Origin: Lachnospiraceae bacterium
GTDB taxonomy: Bacteria; Bacillota; Clostridia; Lachnospirales; Lachnospiraceae
Length of the DNA: 64,000 nt
Reading direction: 5' to 3'
NCBI GenBank assembly: GCA_017622795.1
Contig: JAGAQI010000047.1
Span: 1 to 64,000, forward strand
Part shown: positions 43,015-52,041 of the stretch, piece by piece
Numbering within the stretch: the first letter of the stretch is position 1
How the letters are laid out: the number at the start of each line of letters is the position of its first letter
The notes under the pieces: model-generated
The model's database searches: none
The model's input: the letters and a program-made list of their open reading frames with translations, nothing else
Told to the model about the DNA's origin: nothing
Made by a program: the position numbers and the translations under genes

Positions 43015-44288
43015 TGGAAAATTTGGATAAAACTTTGGTATATGCCGGACGTAATCAAAGGAAGCTTCCAAAGGAGTTTGGAACGTTGCCGACACCCTGT
43101 TATGTCATAGACGAGGAGAAACTGCAACAGAACGGAGAAATCCTGGCGGGCGTAGTTGCCCGTACCGGCTGCAAAATATTGCTGGCACAAAAAGCATTTT
43201 CTAATTATGACTGCTATCCGCTGCTGGCAAAGTATCTTGCCGGAACGGAAGCCAGCGGACTTTTTGAAGCCCGCCTTGGAGCAGAGGAAATGCCGGGAAA
43301 AGAAGTTCATGTGTTTTGCGGAGCTTACCGTGATGATGAATTTGAAGAACTGTTACGGTATGCAGATCATATCGTGTTTAATTCCGTCCGTCAGTTAGAA
43401 AAATTCGGAAAGCGGGCAAAGGATGCCGGAAAAAGTGTAGGACTTCGCATTAATCCGGAATGTTCCACCCAGGAAGGTCATGCTATTTATGACCCGTGTG
43501 CACCGGGAAGCCGCCTTGGAGTAACAAGAGATGTGTGGAATAAGGAAATGACGGAAGAACTTTTGCAGCTTCTGGACGGGCTGCATTTCCACACCTTATG
43601 TGAGCAGGATGCGGATGCATTGGAAATAACATTGCGGGCAGTAGAAGCCGGGTTTGGCGATGTATTGCCACAAATGCAATGGTTGAACATGGGTGGTGGA
43701 CATCATATCACAAAGCCGGGATATGATGTGGATATCTTAGAGAAGTGCATTGCTTATGCAAAAGAAAAGTGGAACGTGGAAGTATATTTGGAGCCGGGAG
43801 AAGCAGTGGCTTTAAATGCCGGATATCTGGTGAGCCGTGTACTGGACGTGGTAACCAACGGTGGTACAAAGATTGCCATCCTGGATGCTTCTGCAGCCTG
43901 TCATATGCCGGATGTTATTGAAATGCCGTATACGCCGCCATTGTATGGCGCAGTAAAGGTAGAGGATATCGAAAATGCGGTACAGACACAGGAAGCGGAA
44001 CCTGGTAACAATATGTCATTATACACCAACAGGTACCGCCTGGCAGGCCCTACCTGTCTTGCCGGCGATGTTATCAGCGATTACTATTTCAAACAAGAAC
44101 TGCAGGAAGGTGACCTGCTTATCTTTGAAGACATGGCCATTTACACCACCTGCAAAAACAACACCTTTAACGGCATGCCGCTGCCAAATATCTGGAAAAG
44201 AACGGCGGAGGGAGAATTACTGCAATTAACGGATTTTGGATATAGAGATTTTAAAAATCGCCTTGGCACCTTGCAGCACACAAAATAA
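43014..44288 (+). CDS. nspC: Carboxy(nor)spermidine decarboxylase
   Basis: A 424-aa PLP enzyme of the alanine-racemase-like fold III family. It has the PLP Lys in KILLAQKAFSNYD, the GGGHHITKPGYD phosphate site, EPGEAVALNAGYL, and the second-subunit Cys in LAGPTCLAGDVISDYYF. It converts carboxyspermidine to spermidine and is the last gene of the operon. It overlaps the synthase gene by one base, so the two are translationally coupled. Confidence 0.94.
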   Translation: MENLDKTLVYAGRNQRKLPKEFGTLPTPCYVIDEEKLQQNGEILAGVVARTGCKILLAQKAFSNYDCYPLLAKYLAGTEASGLFEARLGAEEMPGKEVHVFCGAYRDDEFEELLRYADHIVFNSVRQLEKFGKRAKDAGKSVGLRINPECSTQEGHAIYDPCAPGSRLGVTRDVWNKEMTEELLQLLDGLHFHTLCEQDADALEITLRAVEAGFGDVLPQMQWLNMGGGHHITKPGYDVDILEKCIAYAKEKWNVEVYLEPGEAVALNAGYLVSRVLDVVTNGGTKIAILDASAACHMPDVIEMPYTPPLYGAVKVEDIENAVQTQEAEPGNNMSLYTNRYRLAGPTCLAGDVISDYYFKQELQEGDLLIFEDMAIYTTCKNNTFNGMPLPNIWKRTAEGELLQLTDFGYRDFKNRLGTLQHTK

Positions 44289-44330
44289 AATCAGCATCTT
44301 TATGTATGACATAAAGATGCTGATTTTTTA
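44287..44330. terminator. Strong bidirectional terminator after nspC
   Basis: A perfect 18-bp stem (44287-44304 with 44310-44327; loop TATGA) with T tracts on both sides. It serves the polyamine operon and the convergent CotH-type gene ending at 44328. Confidence 0.9.
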
Positions 44331-46469
44331 TTTAACCTCAAAAACTGCCTGCAACGTCATGGCAGATTCCAGTTGAATATCCTGGGAAGCGGCGGTTTCA
44401 TCCGCAAGCTTGCCCTTCTTTACTTCCCAACGGACAAATTTGTATCCGTCGGCAGGTGCCGCAGTGATGTTTACGGTAAGCTCCGGATAATACATACCGC
44501 CAAAATCAAACTGCATGTCTAAGGCACGTCCGTTTACCAGAATGGTACCCATGGACTTATCGTTGACATTCAGACTTAACTTGGAAGCGGAACTCATATC
44601 GAAAATCTTTTTCACCATGTTTGGCATGGCAACATAACGCTTGGAAATGAAGCTGCTCAAATCCTTAAACTTGCCGGCATGGTGGCCTTCCGGATTCATG
44701 GCAATCCAGTCGGGACCAAAACGCTTCCAGGAATCGGAAAGCAGTGTGGTGTATGTACCGGACATGGAATCCAGTGCCCGCTTTGCTACTTTAGGCTCTA
44801 AGTAAATATTTCTCATGTCGCAAAGGGCAAGAATAAAATCGTGCTTGAAGCTCTCGTTCTTCATCAGGGAACGGAAGATTTCGACCGGAGCATATTCTTC
44901 TATGTTTTTCGTGTATTCTTCGTCAGAATACGCTTCCAGAACGCCGCTGATATTATCGGTGTTGGCGCTGTCCGGACCATCGTAAATACCGGTGGAGAAA
45001 TCGGTGTCATAAAGGGCCATACGCCATTTACCGTCAGACCATTCTGTAGCTCCGTCGGCGTTGCGGACACGCCACATGCGCCAGTTGTTGTTATCAAAGA
45101 TACTGTCCTTGTTGAAAATATAAAGATTAAATGCACAGTAGTCGATGAAGGAATCCATGTCTAACATTTCACATGCCTTAGCGTAGTTTGCCTCATCAGA
45201 CATATCGTTGCAGGTTATGAAATTGAATAAGTCGTGGTATAGTTCGATATCGGCATCTTCGCCGTCTTCCACTTCACCTTTCTTGATAAGAACAATGTTG
45301 TTATTGTCGATGCCGTAGTTATTTTCGAAGTAGTTATCGCTGTAGTCCTCAGTGATGGTGTACATGCCCCAGTATTCGCCGTTGATGAACACAACACAAG
45401 GCGTATGCTGCTGGGTTTCAAAGTTGGCACCCTGCACGAGATTTTGCAGATACGGGTCACGGAGACGGCCGAAGTCTGCATCGTTACCGCCGATACGGAG
45501 AACAAAGGATTTATACTTTCTTAAAATATCGGTGCCGTCGGACTTCAGGTTGCCCGGAATGAGCTCGTATTTTAAGTTCTTTTTGCCGTAATCCTCGCGG
45601 GCGTAGATGCGGATACTCTTCTGGGCCTGGTTACGGGTGCTGGCACCCATGATACGCATACCCATGTCCTGCTTAAAGCCCGGAATTTCATTGGCGGTGA
45701 TAAGCTCTACGGAAACCGGACGCTCCCATTCGCGGCCGCGGTTGGTATAGTTACCCTGCATCTGCCAGCTTTCCAGCGCCGCATTTGCCGGGTCGGAAAC
45801 GAAATCGTCATAAGTTTTACCAAGAGTATAAATACCGGTTTCGTAATCGAACAGATTATCAAATTCGGTAACCAGGGAAATGACCGGAACATCCAGATAT
45901 TTGGAGCGGTCAATGCCTACAAAATAAGTTCCGTGGAACACATTAGTAGTCGAACCGTCCGGCAAAACAGCAATGGCGCGGATGACGGTACCCTTGTCTA
46001 CTTTAAAGTTTAGAGAATAAGTATAGTTCGGAGCAATGTCGGTCTGGGCAGACAATACATTTGGCTCAGAGGTTCTGTTTTTCAGTGTAATCGGAGCTTC
46101 GTATAAGGTGGAGCTTTCTGTCGGAATGCTGCCGTCTAAGGTATAATAGATTTTTGCACCCGGCACGTTACAATACAAGGTAAGCTCCTGATTCTTGTCA
46201 TAGAATCCGCTCTCTAAACTGAAGCCTACGTAGTCCCCCTCCGGTGTCGGAGTAGGCGTGATGGTTTCTGTTGGCGTAGGAAGCGGTTTGCCGGAAGTCT
46301 GGTTACCAGTTGCTCCGGAGTTGGTGCCCGGTGTGGCATCGGAAGAAGTTCCGGTGTCAGAAGTGCCGGAACCGGAAGCATTGTCCGATGTGCCGGTGGT
46401 TTTGCCTGCGCAGCCGGAAAGTGCAAACAGAAGCAACACCAGCAGCAGGGAAGTCATAAATTTTTTCAT
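44328..46469 (-). CDS. CotH-kinase-domain surface lipoprotein (copy 1)
   Basis: A 713-aa lipoprotein (signal peptide ending ALSGC). A Ser/Thr/Gly-rich spacer (25-75) is followed by a chitobiase C-terminal-like domain (IYYTLDGSIPT near 106), then a large CotH domain (NRGREWERPVSVELI, MRIMGASTRNQAQKS, VLRIGGNDADFGRLRDPYLQ, VFINGEYWGMYTITEDY, MALYDTDFS). The end is a beta-rich repeat-like domain (TAAPADGYKFVRWEV). CotH proteins are atypical protein kinases in spores and in secreted proteins of other bacteria; the target here is unknown. AAAGGA precedes the ATG. Confidence 0.88.
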   Translation of the reverse strand: MKKFMTSLLLVLLLFALSGCAGKTTGTSDNASGSGTSDTGTSSDATPGTNSGATGNQTSGKPLPTPTETITPTPTPEGDYVGFSLESGFYDKNQELTLYCNVPGAKIYYTLDGSIPTESSTLYEAPITLKNRTSEPNVLSAQTDIAPNYTYSLNFKVDKGTVIRAIAVLPDGSTTNVFHGTYFVGIDRSKYLDVPVISLVTEFDNLFDYETGIYTLGKTYDDFVSDPANAALESWQMQGNYTNRGREWERPVSVELITANEIPGFKQDMGMRIMGASTRNQAQKSIRIYAREDYGKKNLKYELIPGNLKSDGTDILRKYKSFVLRIGGNDADFGRLRDPYLQNLVQGANFETQQHTPCVVFINGEYWGMYTITEDYSDNYFENNYGIDNNNIVLIKKGEVEDGEDADIELYHDLFNFITCNDMSDEANYAKACEMLDMDSFIDYCAFNLYIFNKDSIFDNNNWRMWRVRNADGATEWSDGKWRMALYDTDFSTGIYDGPDSANTDNISGVLEAYSDEEYTKNIEEYAPVEIFRSLMKNESFKHDFILALCDMRNIYLEPKVAKRALDSMSGTYTTLLSDSWKRFGPDWIAMNPEGHHAGKFKDLSSFISKRYVAMPNMVKKIFDMSSASKLSLNVNDKSMGTILVNGRALDMQFDFGGMYYPELTVNITAAPADGYKFVRWEVKKGKLADETAASQDIQLESAMTLQAVFEVK

Positions 46470-46626
46470 GGCAGTGTCCTTTCTTTTTTTTGTAAACCCA
46501 ATTTTAAAATATTAGAGTCTGATACGAATTTTTTTCTGCCTCCAGTATACAACAGGTATCGCTTTTTCACAATAAAGCGGCAGTGAAGTGAGCAATATTC
46601 AAGGGAAATTCCGCAACAAATGGCAC

Positions 46627-46666
46627 AAAAAAGAGACCGGGCATCGCTCTGATACACAGTCTCTTT
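46627..46666 (-). terminator. Terminator after CotH-type copy 2
   Basis: Minus-strand AAAGAGAC and GTCTCTTT (46666-46659 with 46637-46630) with an inner stem, followed by TTTT. It separates the two CotH-type genes, so each is transcribed on its own. Confidence 0.75.
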
Positions 46667-46672
46667 AAGATT

Positions 46673-48757
46673 TTATTTCTTTTCAAAAACGGCGTTGATG
46701 GTTTTACCGGCTTCCATAGTAAATTGTACGGTTTGGGAAGCGGTATCTGCCAGTTCTCCGTTGGTAACCTCCCAACGTACAAACTTGTAACCGTCGGCAG
46801 GAACTGCCGTTAAGGTTATGGTAGTTTCGCCAAAGTACATGCCGCTGAAAGCGAAGCTCAAATCAACGGTTCTTCCGTTAAGCTCAATGGTACCCATAGA
46901 GGTATCGTTTACACCTAAATTCAGCTTTTTCATCGGGCCTAAGCCGAATGCATTTTTGATGAGATTCGGCATAGCAGTGTAGCGTTTGGCAATATAATTT
47001 CGTAAATCGTTGACCTTGCTTTCATAGTACAGGCTGATATCCTGTTGATTGGCAATCCAGTCCGGACCAAAGCGGTGGAAGGTTTCCGGCATCAGCTTCA
47101 GGTACGGTTCCGTCATTTCGTTTAACAGCTGGGTGGCCTGCTTCGGCTCGAAATAGATATTCCGCATGTCGCACAGGGCAAGAATCAGTTCGTTACGGAA
47201 TGCTTCATTGTTTAACAGGGAGCGGAACAGTTCCAGCGGTACATAATGCTCGATATTGTTTTCCCGCTCTTTTGCTCCGGACGGGGCGATGACAGGAGAA
47301 ATATTATCGTAAGAGGCATTGTCGGAACCGCTGTAAATACCGGTGGAAAAGTCGTTGTCGTAAGCGGCAAACCGCCATTTGCCGTCGGACCATGCGGTGG
47401 CGCCGTCTGAGTTACGGACACGCCACAGGCGCCAGTTGTTGTTTTCAAAGATGCTGTCTTCGTTGTGGATATAGAGCTCAAATGCAAAATAGTCAATAAA
47501 GGAGCCCATATCTACCAGCTCACAGGCTGCATTGTAAAGCTCCGGATCGGACATGTCATTTTGTGTAATAAAACGATACATGTCGCGGAACAGGGAAAGG
47601 TCATCTTCTTCGCCTTCTTCCAGTTCGCCACGCTTAATCAGCACAATGTTTTTATTATCGATACCATAGTTGTTTTCAAAATGATTGTCGGTGTAATCCT
47701 CGTTGATGGTGTACATGCCCCAGTATTCCCCGTTTAAGAAAACAACACATGGAGTGGACTGCTGGGTTTCAAACCGGGCATCCTTTACCAGTGCCTGAAG
47801 GAACGGGTCACGGACTCTGGCGGAATCTGCATCGTTACCGCCCACACGGAGGACGAAGGTTTTGTATTTGGAAATCAGTTCGCCGGACTTGTCATAGTTA
47901 TCCGGAATCAGCGGATATTTTAAGTTCTTTGCTTCGTATTCTTCCCTGGCGTAAAGCTTCAGGCTCTTTTGGGTCTGGTTACGGGAAGCGCCGCCCATAA
48001 TGCGGACGCCCATGTTCTGCTTAAATCCGGCGGTTCCGTCGGCGGTAATCAGTTCCACGGAAATCGGCCGTTCCCATTCGCGGCCCCGGTTGGAGTAGTT
48101 ACCAACCTGCTGCCAGCCGTCCATATAGGCACGGGAAGGGTCCTCTGCCAGCCATTCCTTGTGGGTTTTACCAAGAACGTAAATGCCGGTATCATAATCA
48201 TAGAGATTTTCAAAATCGGTAATCAGGGAAACAACCGGAACATCACCGTATTTTTCGCGGTCCAGCCCGATGAAGTAGGAAGCATGTGCCACCGGAGTGG
48301 TGGTGCCGTCCGGCAAATAGGCAATGGCACGGATAACGGTGCACTTATCTACCGCATAATCCGGAACATAGTTGCTTCCTGCGCTGATTCCGGTCTGGGC
48401 TGCCAGGACATTCTGGGTATACAGCTTACGGGATACGGTAAATTCCTTTTCGTACAGGGTAGAGGTTTTGTCCGGCGTGCTGCCGTCCAGCGTATAGTAA
48501 ATTAACGCGCCCTCCGCATTACAGGAAAGGGAGATGGTTTGGTTTTTTTCGTAAAACCCGCTGTCCAGGTTGAAGGCTACATAATATCCTTCCGGTGTTG
48601 GCGTAGGAAGTGCCTCCTGTGGTGTATCAATACCATCCTCCAAGGAACTGCTGACGGTTGGCTCCGGTGTGGTATCCGGGCTTGCCGCGGACTTGTTACA
48701 GCCGGCAAGGGACATAAGAAGAAGTCCCAAAATTAAAAAAGTAGTGTGCTTTTTCAT
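46673..48757 (-). CDS. CotH-kinase-domain surface lipoprotein (copy 2)
   Basis: A 694-aa paralog of the preceding protein with the same order: lipobox SLAGC, a short spacer, YYTLDGSTPDKTSTLYE, a CotH domain (NRGREWERPISVELI, VRIMGGASRNQTQKS, VLRVGGNDADSARVRDP, VFLNGEYWGMYTINEDY, AAYDNDFSTG) and AVPADGYKFVRWEV. It lacks the long Ser/Thr-rich spacer of copy 1. The start at 48757 (MKKHTTF) is chosen for its signal peptide and AAAGGAA upstream; the 55 codons before it are not protein-like. The two genes are probably a tandem duplication. Confidence 0.88.
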   Translation of the reverse strand: MKKHTTFLILGLLLMSLAGCNKSAASPDTTPEPTVSSSLEDGIDTPQEALPTPTPEGYYVAFNLDSGFYEKNQTISLSCNAEGALIYYTLDGSTPDKTSTLYEKEFTVSRKLYTQNVLAAQTGISAGSNYVPDYAVDKCTVIRAIAYLPDGTTTPVAHASYFIGLDREKYGDVPVVSLITDFENLYDYDTGIYVLGKTHKEWLAEDPSRAYMDGWQQVGNYSNRGREWERPISVELITADGTAGFKQNMGVRIMGGASRNQTQKSLKLYAREEYEAKNLKYPLIPDNYDKSGELISKYKTFVLRVGGNDADSARVRDPFLQALVKDARFETQQSTPCVVFLNGEYWGMYTINEDYTDNHFENNYGIDNKNIVLIKRGELEEGEEDDLSLFRDMYRFITQNDMSDPELYNAACELVDMGSFIDYFAFELYIHNEDSIFENNNWRLWRVRNSDGATAWSDGKWRFAAYDNDFSTGIYSGSDNASYDNISPVIAPSGAKERENNIEHYVPLELFRSLLNNEAFRNELILALCDMRNIYFEPKQATQLLNEMTEPYLKLMPETFHRFGPDWIANQQDISLYYESKVNDLRNYIAKRYTAMPNLIKNAFGLGPMKKLNLGVNDTSMGTIELNGRTVDLSFAFSGMYFGETTITLTAVPADGYKFVRWEVTNGELADTASQTVQFTMEAGKTINAVFEKK

Positions 48758-48894
48758 GATGATTTCCTTTCTGTGTTTTGTGAAAGTATAATGAGGAATT
48801 TTGTTTTTATTTAGTGTATCGTGAAACTTATCATACAGTATACTATAGAAATTTCTTTTTCTCAAGGAAAGAGAGGAAAAAAAAGAAAAATCAA

Positions 48895-48923
48895 TTGAAT
48901 CTGAAGCGGGTTTTTTGTACAAT
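48895..48923 (+). promoter_or_regulatory. Promoter of the beta-helix surface protein
   Basis: TTGAAT (48895-48900), 17-bp spacer, TACAAT (48918-48923). Confidence 0.7.
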
Positions 48924-48970
48924 AAACGGTATAGGAGATTTCAACCGGATGGGAGAAAGGAGATTTTACG

Positions 48971-51823
48971 GTGAGAAGAACGAAAAAATTGATAGTAGGA
49001 ATAATGGGGGTGACGGCCATGGGCATTTTTAGTTTGTTTGGAAAACCAGCGGTGACGGCATCCGCAGACAGCGTGGAAGGATATGTGGCATTGGATGCGA
49101 CCGACCCGGTAGAGTTTTGCGGAGACTCCGTTGTATATGGTGGAGAAACCATTGTTTTGGGCGAAAAGGCCATTTATGTGGACGGTTCGTTAAGTGATGC
49201 CCAGGCAGACCGCTACGAGTTTGTATATAATAATTTTGCAGATGCGGCAAAGGCTTTTGTGGACGGAACGGAAGAGGAACCAATGCGGGTGTATCTTGCA
49301 CCATATGTTTATTGGATTGATGACCCGGACGATGAAGAAATCCGGGTTGCTTCCGGCGGAGATACGCCGTACGGCATGATAATTGATTGCGATAATCTGC
49401 ATCTGATTGGCCTGACGAAAAATCCGTACAATGTAGTACTTGCGGTAAACCGCGGACAAACCCAGGGAGCCAAGGGTAACTATACCATGTTTTATATTGA
49501 CGGCAGAGGAACCCATACGGAAAACCTTACCATGGGTAACTACTGTAACGTGGATTTGGAATATCCTCTTTTGCCGGAATTGTCCCGTGAGAAGCGGACG
49601 GAGACCATTACCCAGTCCCAGCTGGTTATCACCAACGGCGATAAAGTTATTGCGAAAAATTGTAACTTTTTAAGCCGTTTAAACGCTTGCCCGTTTGTGG
49701 GCAGCGCCAGAGCGTTGTTTGTGGACTGCCATATTGAATGCGGAGATGATGCACTTCCGGGAACTGCGGTTTTCTTGGACTGTACGGTGCGTTTCACCAG
49801 CTCTAAACCGTTTTATAACACCAGCGGCACCGGTGCGGTATTTTTAGATTGTGAGATTACCTCCGATGTGGACGGCGCCCAGTATTTAACCAAGGCCGGC
49901 GGAACCGTAACCTTGGTAGACTGTAACTTTATCAGTGATTATCCGGGATTCCGGGTGGAGTGGACACCGGAACCGGCAGCGGATTTAAAATGTATCCAGT
50001 GCAACGTGACGGTAAACGGAGAACCTTATGTGATTGCAAACGGTTCTGCCAACACCATGGATGTTACCGGTACGGAAGCAGCCAAAGCTTTTATGCTGAC
50101 AGACGGAGAAAACACCATTTACAATACCTATAACCTGTTACAGGGAAATGACGGCTGGGATCCGTTAAACAATAAAGCAGAAGTGGAAGCAGTCGATGCA
50201 ACCTACACCCTGTTTCCGTTCCTGATGAATACGGCACCATCCGTAAAAAGCGTAAAGAAGGGCGACACCGGTACCATCCGTGTGATGCTCCGGAACTTTA
50301 GAAATGTAGCAGGCGGCATCACCTCCGACACCGTGGAATGGTGGGTAGAGGATGCTTTAAAAGATTACATTTCCATTACCCCAAACGCAGACGGCACCTG
50401 CAATTTTACGGTGCTGAAAAGTGAAGATACCAATATCAGCGGCAGAGTTTATGTGAAGAGCTCCATGGGCTATGCGGCAAGCACGTATTTTACCATTACG
50501 CCGGATGTGGTGGGAGCGCCGGGCTTTACGAAAGAGCCGTCCGTCAGCATCGGAGCTTCCGGTGTTACGGTGACCTATGAACTGAATAACGACGGTCAGG
50601 ACATTTCCGTTATTGACTGGTACCGCGTCAGCGCCGACGGCTTAGAAAAGGTGAAGGTAGCAACCTCCCGCATGGATATGCCGGAATACAGCTACATCCT
50701 GACACCGGGAGATGTGGGTTATTATATTATGGCGGAAGTAACACCGAAGGTGCTTAATTCCCAACCGGGAACCAAGGGTTCTGTCACAACGGACCGTGTG
50801 GTTACGGCAGAAGATGTTCTGCAAACCGGAATCAGCACGAATTTTCAGAACTTCCCGACGGAGGTGCAGAACCGGGTAAAGCCGGGCTTCTGGACGGTGG
50901 AAGGCTTCAAACCATTAGATACCGCGGAATACGACTGGAAAGCAAAGTCAGGGGAAGCCTGGGCATACGCTGTGGGAGAAGGCGGAGCAAAGAATGTATA
51001 CGGCCTTACCCAGACTGTCCGCGGCTCCAGAATTCTATATACCCCGGTAGAAGGAAACTACGGCAATATGACGGTTACGCTGCAGGTTGCACCGTGCAAA
51101 TCCGCAGGACAGGGCTTTGGCAGTGCCACTGCCCAGTACATGGATGTATTAATCAAGATGGATACGGAAACGCTGAACGGCTACGCCCTGCGTATCGAGC
51201 GTACCGGCAAGTACTCCAATGCCGTAGATTTCAAGCTGATAAAGTATAGCAACGGTATGACGGAAGCAATGACAGAGCCCGTTTCCGCATCCTGCTACAA
51301 TACTCTGTGTACCATTACCTTAAAGGTAGAGGGTACGACCTTGTCCGCCCATGTGGAAACCACAAAGAAGCAGAACGACGAACAGGCGGCAGCAGGTCTT
51401 GCCCATGTAGTGGATTTATCTGCGGAAATTGAGGCAAACAGCTTTGGCGGTGTGGGCGTTACCCATACCGGAACCGCAGGAGCCAATGCTACCTTGCTGA
51501 CACAGCTGGACGTTGTGTGGGAAAAGGCAGAAGCTGTGGCAGACCCTACGCCGGAACCGTCGTTAATTCCGGAGAAAAATGAGCTGCCGGAGGAATCGAC
51601 GGCGAATCCAACGGAGGCGCCAACCGAAGCTCCTGAGGAAACAAAAGTTCCGGAAGACGGCGATGTAATCAGCACAGACGGCGGGGACAGACAGGTAGTA
51701 ACCGGAATGCCGGTATTCATTAAGTATATGATATTCTCTTTGATAGGAATTGTGGTTTTGGCAATCATTGCAGGAATTTACTGTGCAGTAACTCCTCCAA
51801 GCCGCAGAAGAAGACGAAGATAA
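48971..51823 (+). CDS. Secreted, membrane-anchored beta-helix protein (pectin-lyase/esterase-like fold)
   Basis: A 950-aa protein starting at GTG with GAAAGGAG upstream. A signal peptide (about 1-32, ending TASA) is followed by a right-handed beta-helix-like domain (40-380) with repeated short strands such as FVDCHIECGDDALPGTAVFLDC, reminiscent of pectin methylesterases. Ig-like domains (about 420-620) and a beta-sandwich domain resembling carbohydrate-binding or LamG modules (630-850) come next. A Pro/Thr/Glu-rich linker, a membrane helix (YMIFSLIGIVVLAIIAGIYC) and a basic tail RRRRRR close the protein. Activity is not certain. It diverges from the CotH-type genes. Confidence 0.8.
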   Translation: MRRTKKLIVGIMGVTAMGIFSLFGKPAVTASADSVEGYVALDATDPVEFCGDSVVYGGETIVLGEKAIYVDGSLSDAQADRYEFVYNNFADAAKAFVDGTEEEPMRVYLAPYVYWIDDPDDEEIRVASGGDTPYGMIIDCDNLHLIGLTKNPYNVVLAVNRGQTQGAKGNYTMFYIDGRGTHTENLTMGNYCNVDLEYPLLPELSREKRTETITQSQLVITNGDKVIAKNCNFLSRLNACPFVGSARALFVDCHIECGDDALPGTAVFLDCTVRFTSSKPFYNTSGTGAVFLDCEITSDVDGAQYLTKAGGTVTLVDCNFISDYPGFRVEWTPEPAADLKCIQCNVTVNGEPYVIANGSANTMDVTGTEAAKAFMLTDGENTIYNTYNLLQGNDGWDPLNNKAEVEAVDATYTLFPFLMNTAPSVKSVKKGDTGTIRVMLRNFRNVAGGITSDTVEWWVEDALKDYISITPNADGTCNFTVLKSEDTNISGRVYVKSSMGYAASTYFTITPDVVGAPGFTKEPSVSIGASGVTVTYELNNDGQDISVIDWYRVSADGLEKVKVATSRMDMPEYSYILTPGDVGYYIMAEVTPKVLNSQPGTKGSVTTDRVVTAEDVLQTGISTNFQNFPTEVQNRVKPGFWTVEGFKPLDTAEYDWKAKSGEAWAYAVGEGGAKNVYGLTQTVRGSRILYTPVEGNYGNMTVTLQVAPCKSAGQGFGSATAQYMDVLIKMDTETLNGYALRIERTGKYSNAVDFKLIKYSNGMTEAMTEPVSASCYNTLCTITLKVEGTTLSAHVETTKKQNDEQAAAGLAHVVDLSAEIEANSFGGVGVTHTGTAGANATLLTQLDVVWEKAEAVADPTPEPSLIPEKNELPEESTANPTEAPTEAPEETKVPEDGDVISTDGGDRQVVTGMPVFIKYMIFSLIGIVVLAIIAGIYCAVTPPSRRRRRR

Positions 51824-51844
51824 AATGTAATGTAAAGGGTAATG

Positions 51845-51876
51845 AAATCCCGGTGGGAAACCGCCGGGATTTTTTA
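51845..51876 (+). terminator. Terminator after the beta-helix gene
   Basis: A 12-bp stem (51845-51856 with 51861-51872, one G-U pair) capped by a GAAA tetraloop and followed by TTTT. Confidence 0.88.
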
Positions 51877-51955
51877 TTTTTCCGGAATTTGTCATATATT
51901 TTAAAAATGCCCATAAAACATAATAAAAAACAAAAATTCTTGTGCACTTTTCCTC

Positions 51956-51984
51956 TTGAATAAAAAATATAACAGGCGTATGAT
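51956..51984 (+). promoter_or_regulatory. Promoter of the antiporter gene
   Basis: TTGAAT (51956-51961), 17-bp spacer, TATGAT (51979-51984). Confidence 0.65.
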
Positions 51985-52041
51985 AGTCTGCGGAATAAAT
52001 ATAAATTATTTATAAAATTTTTGGAAGAGAAGGAAACAACT

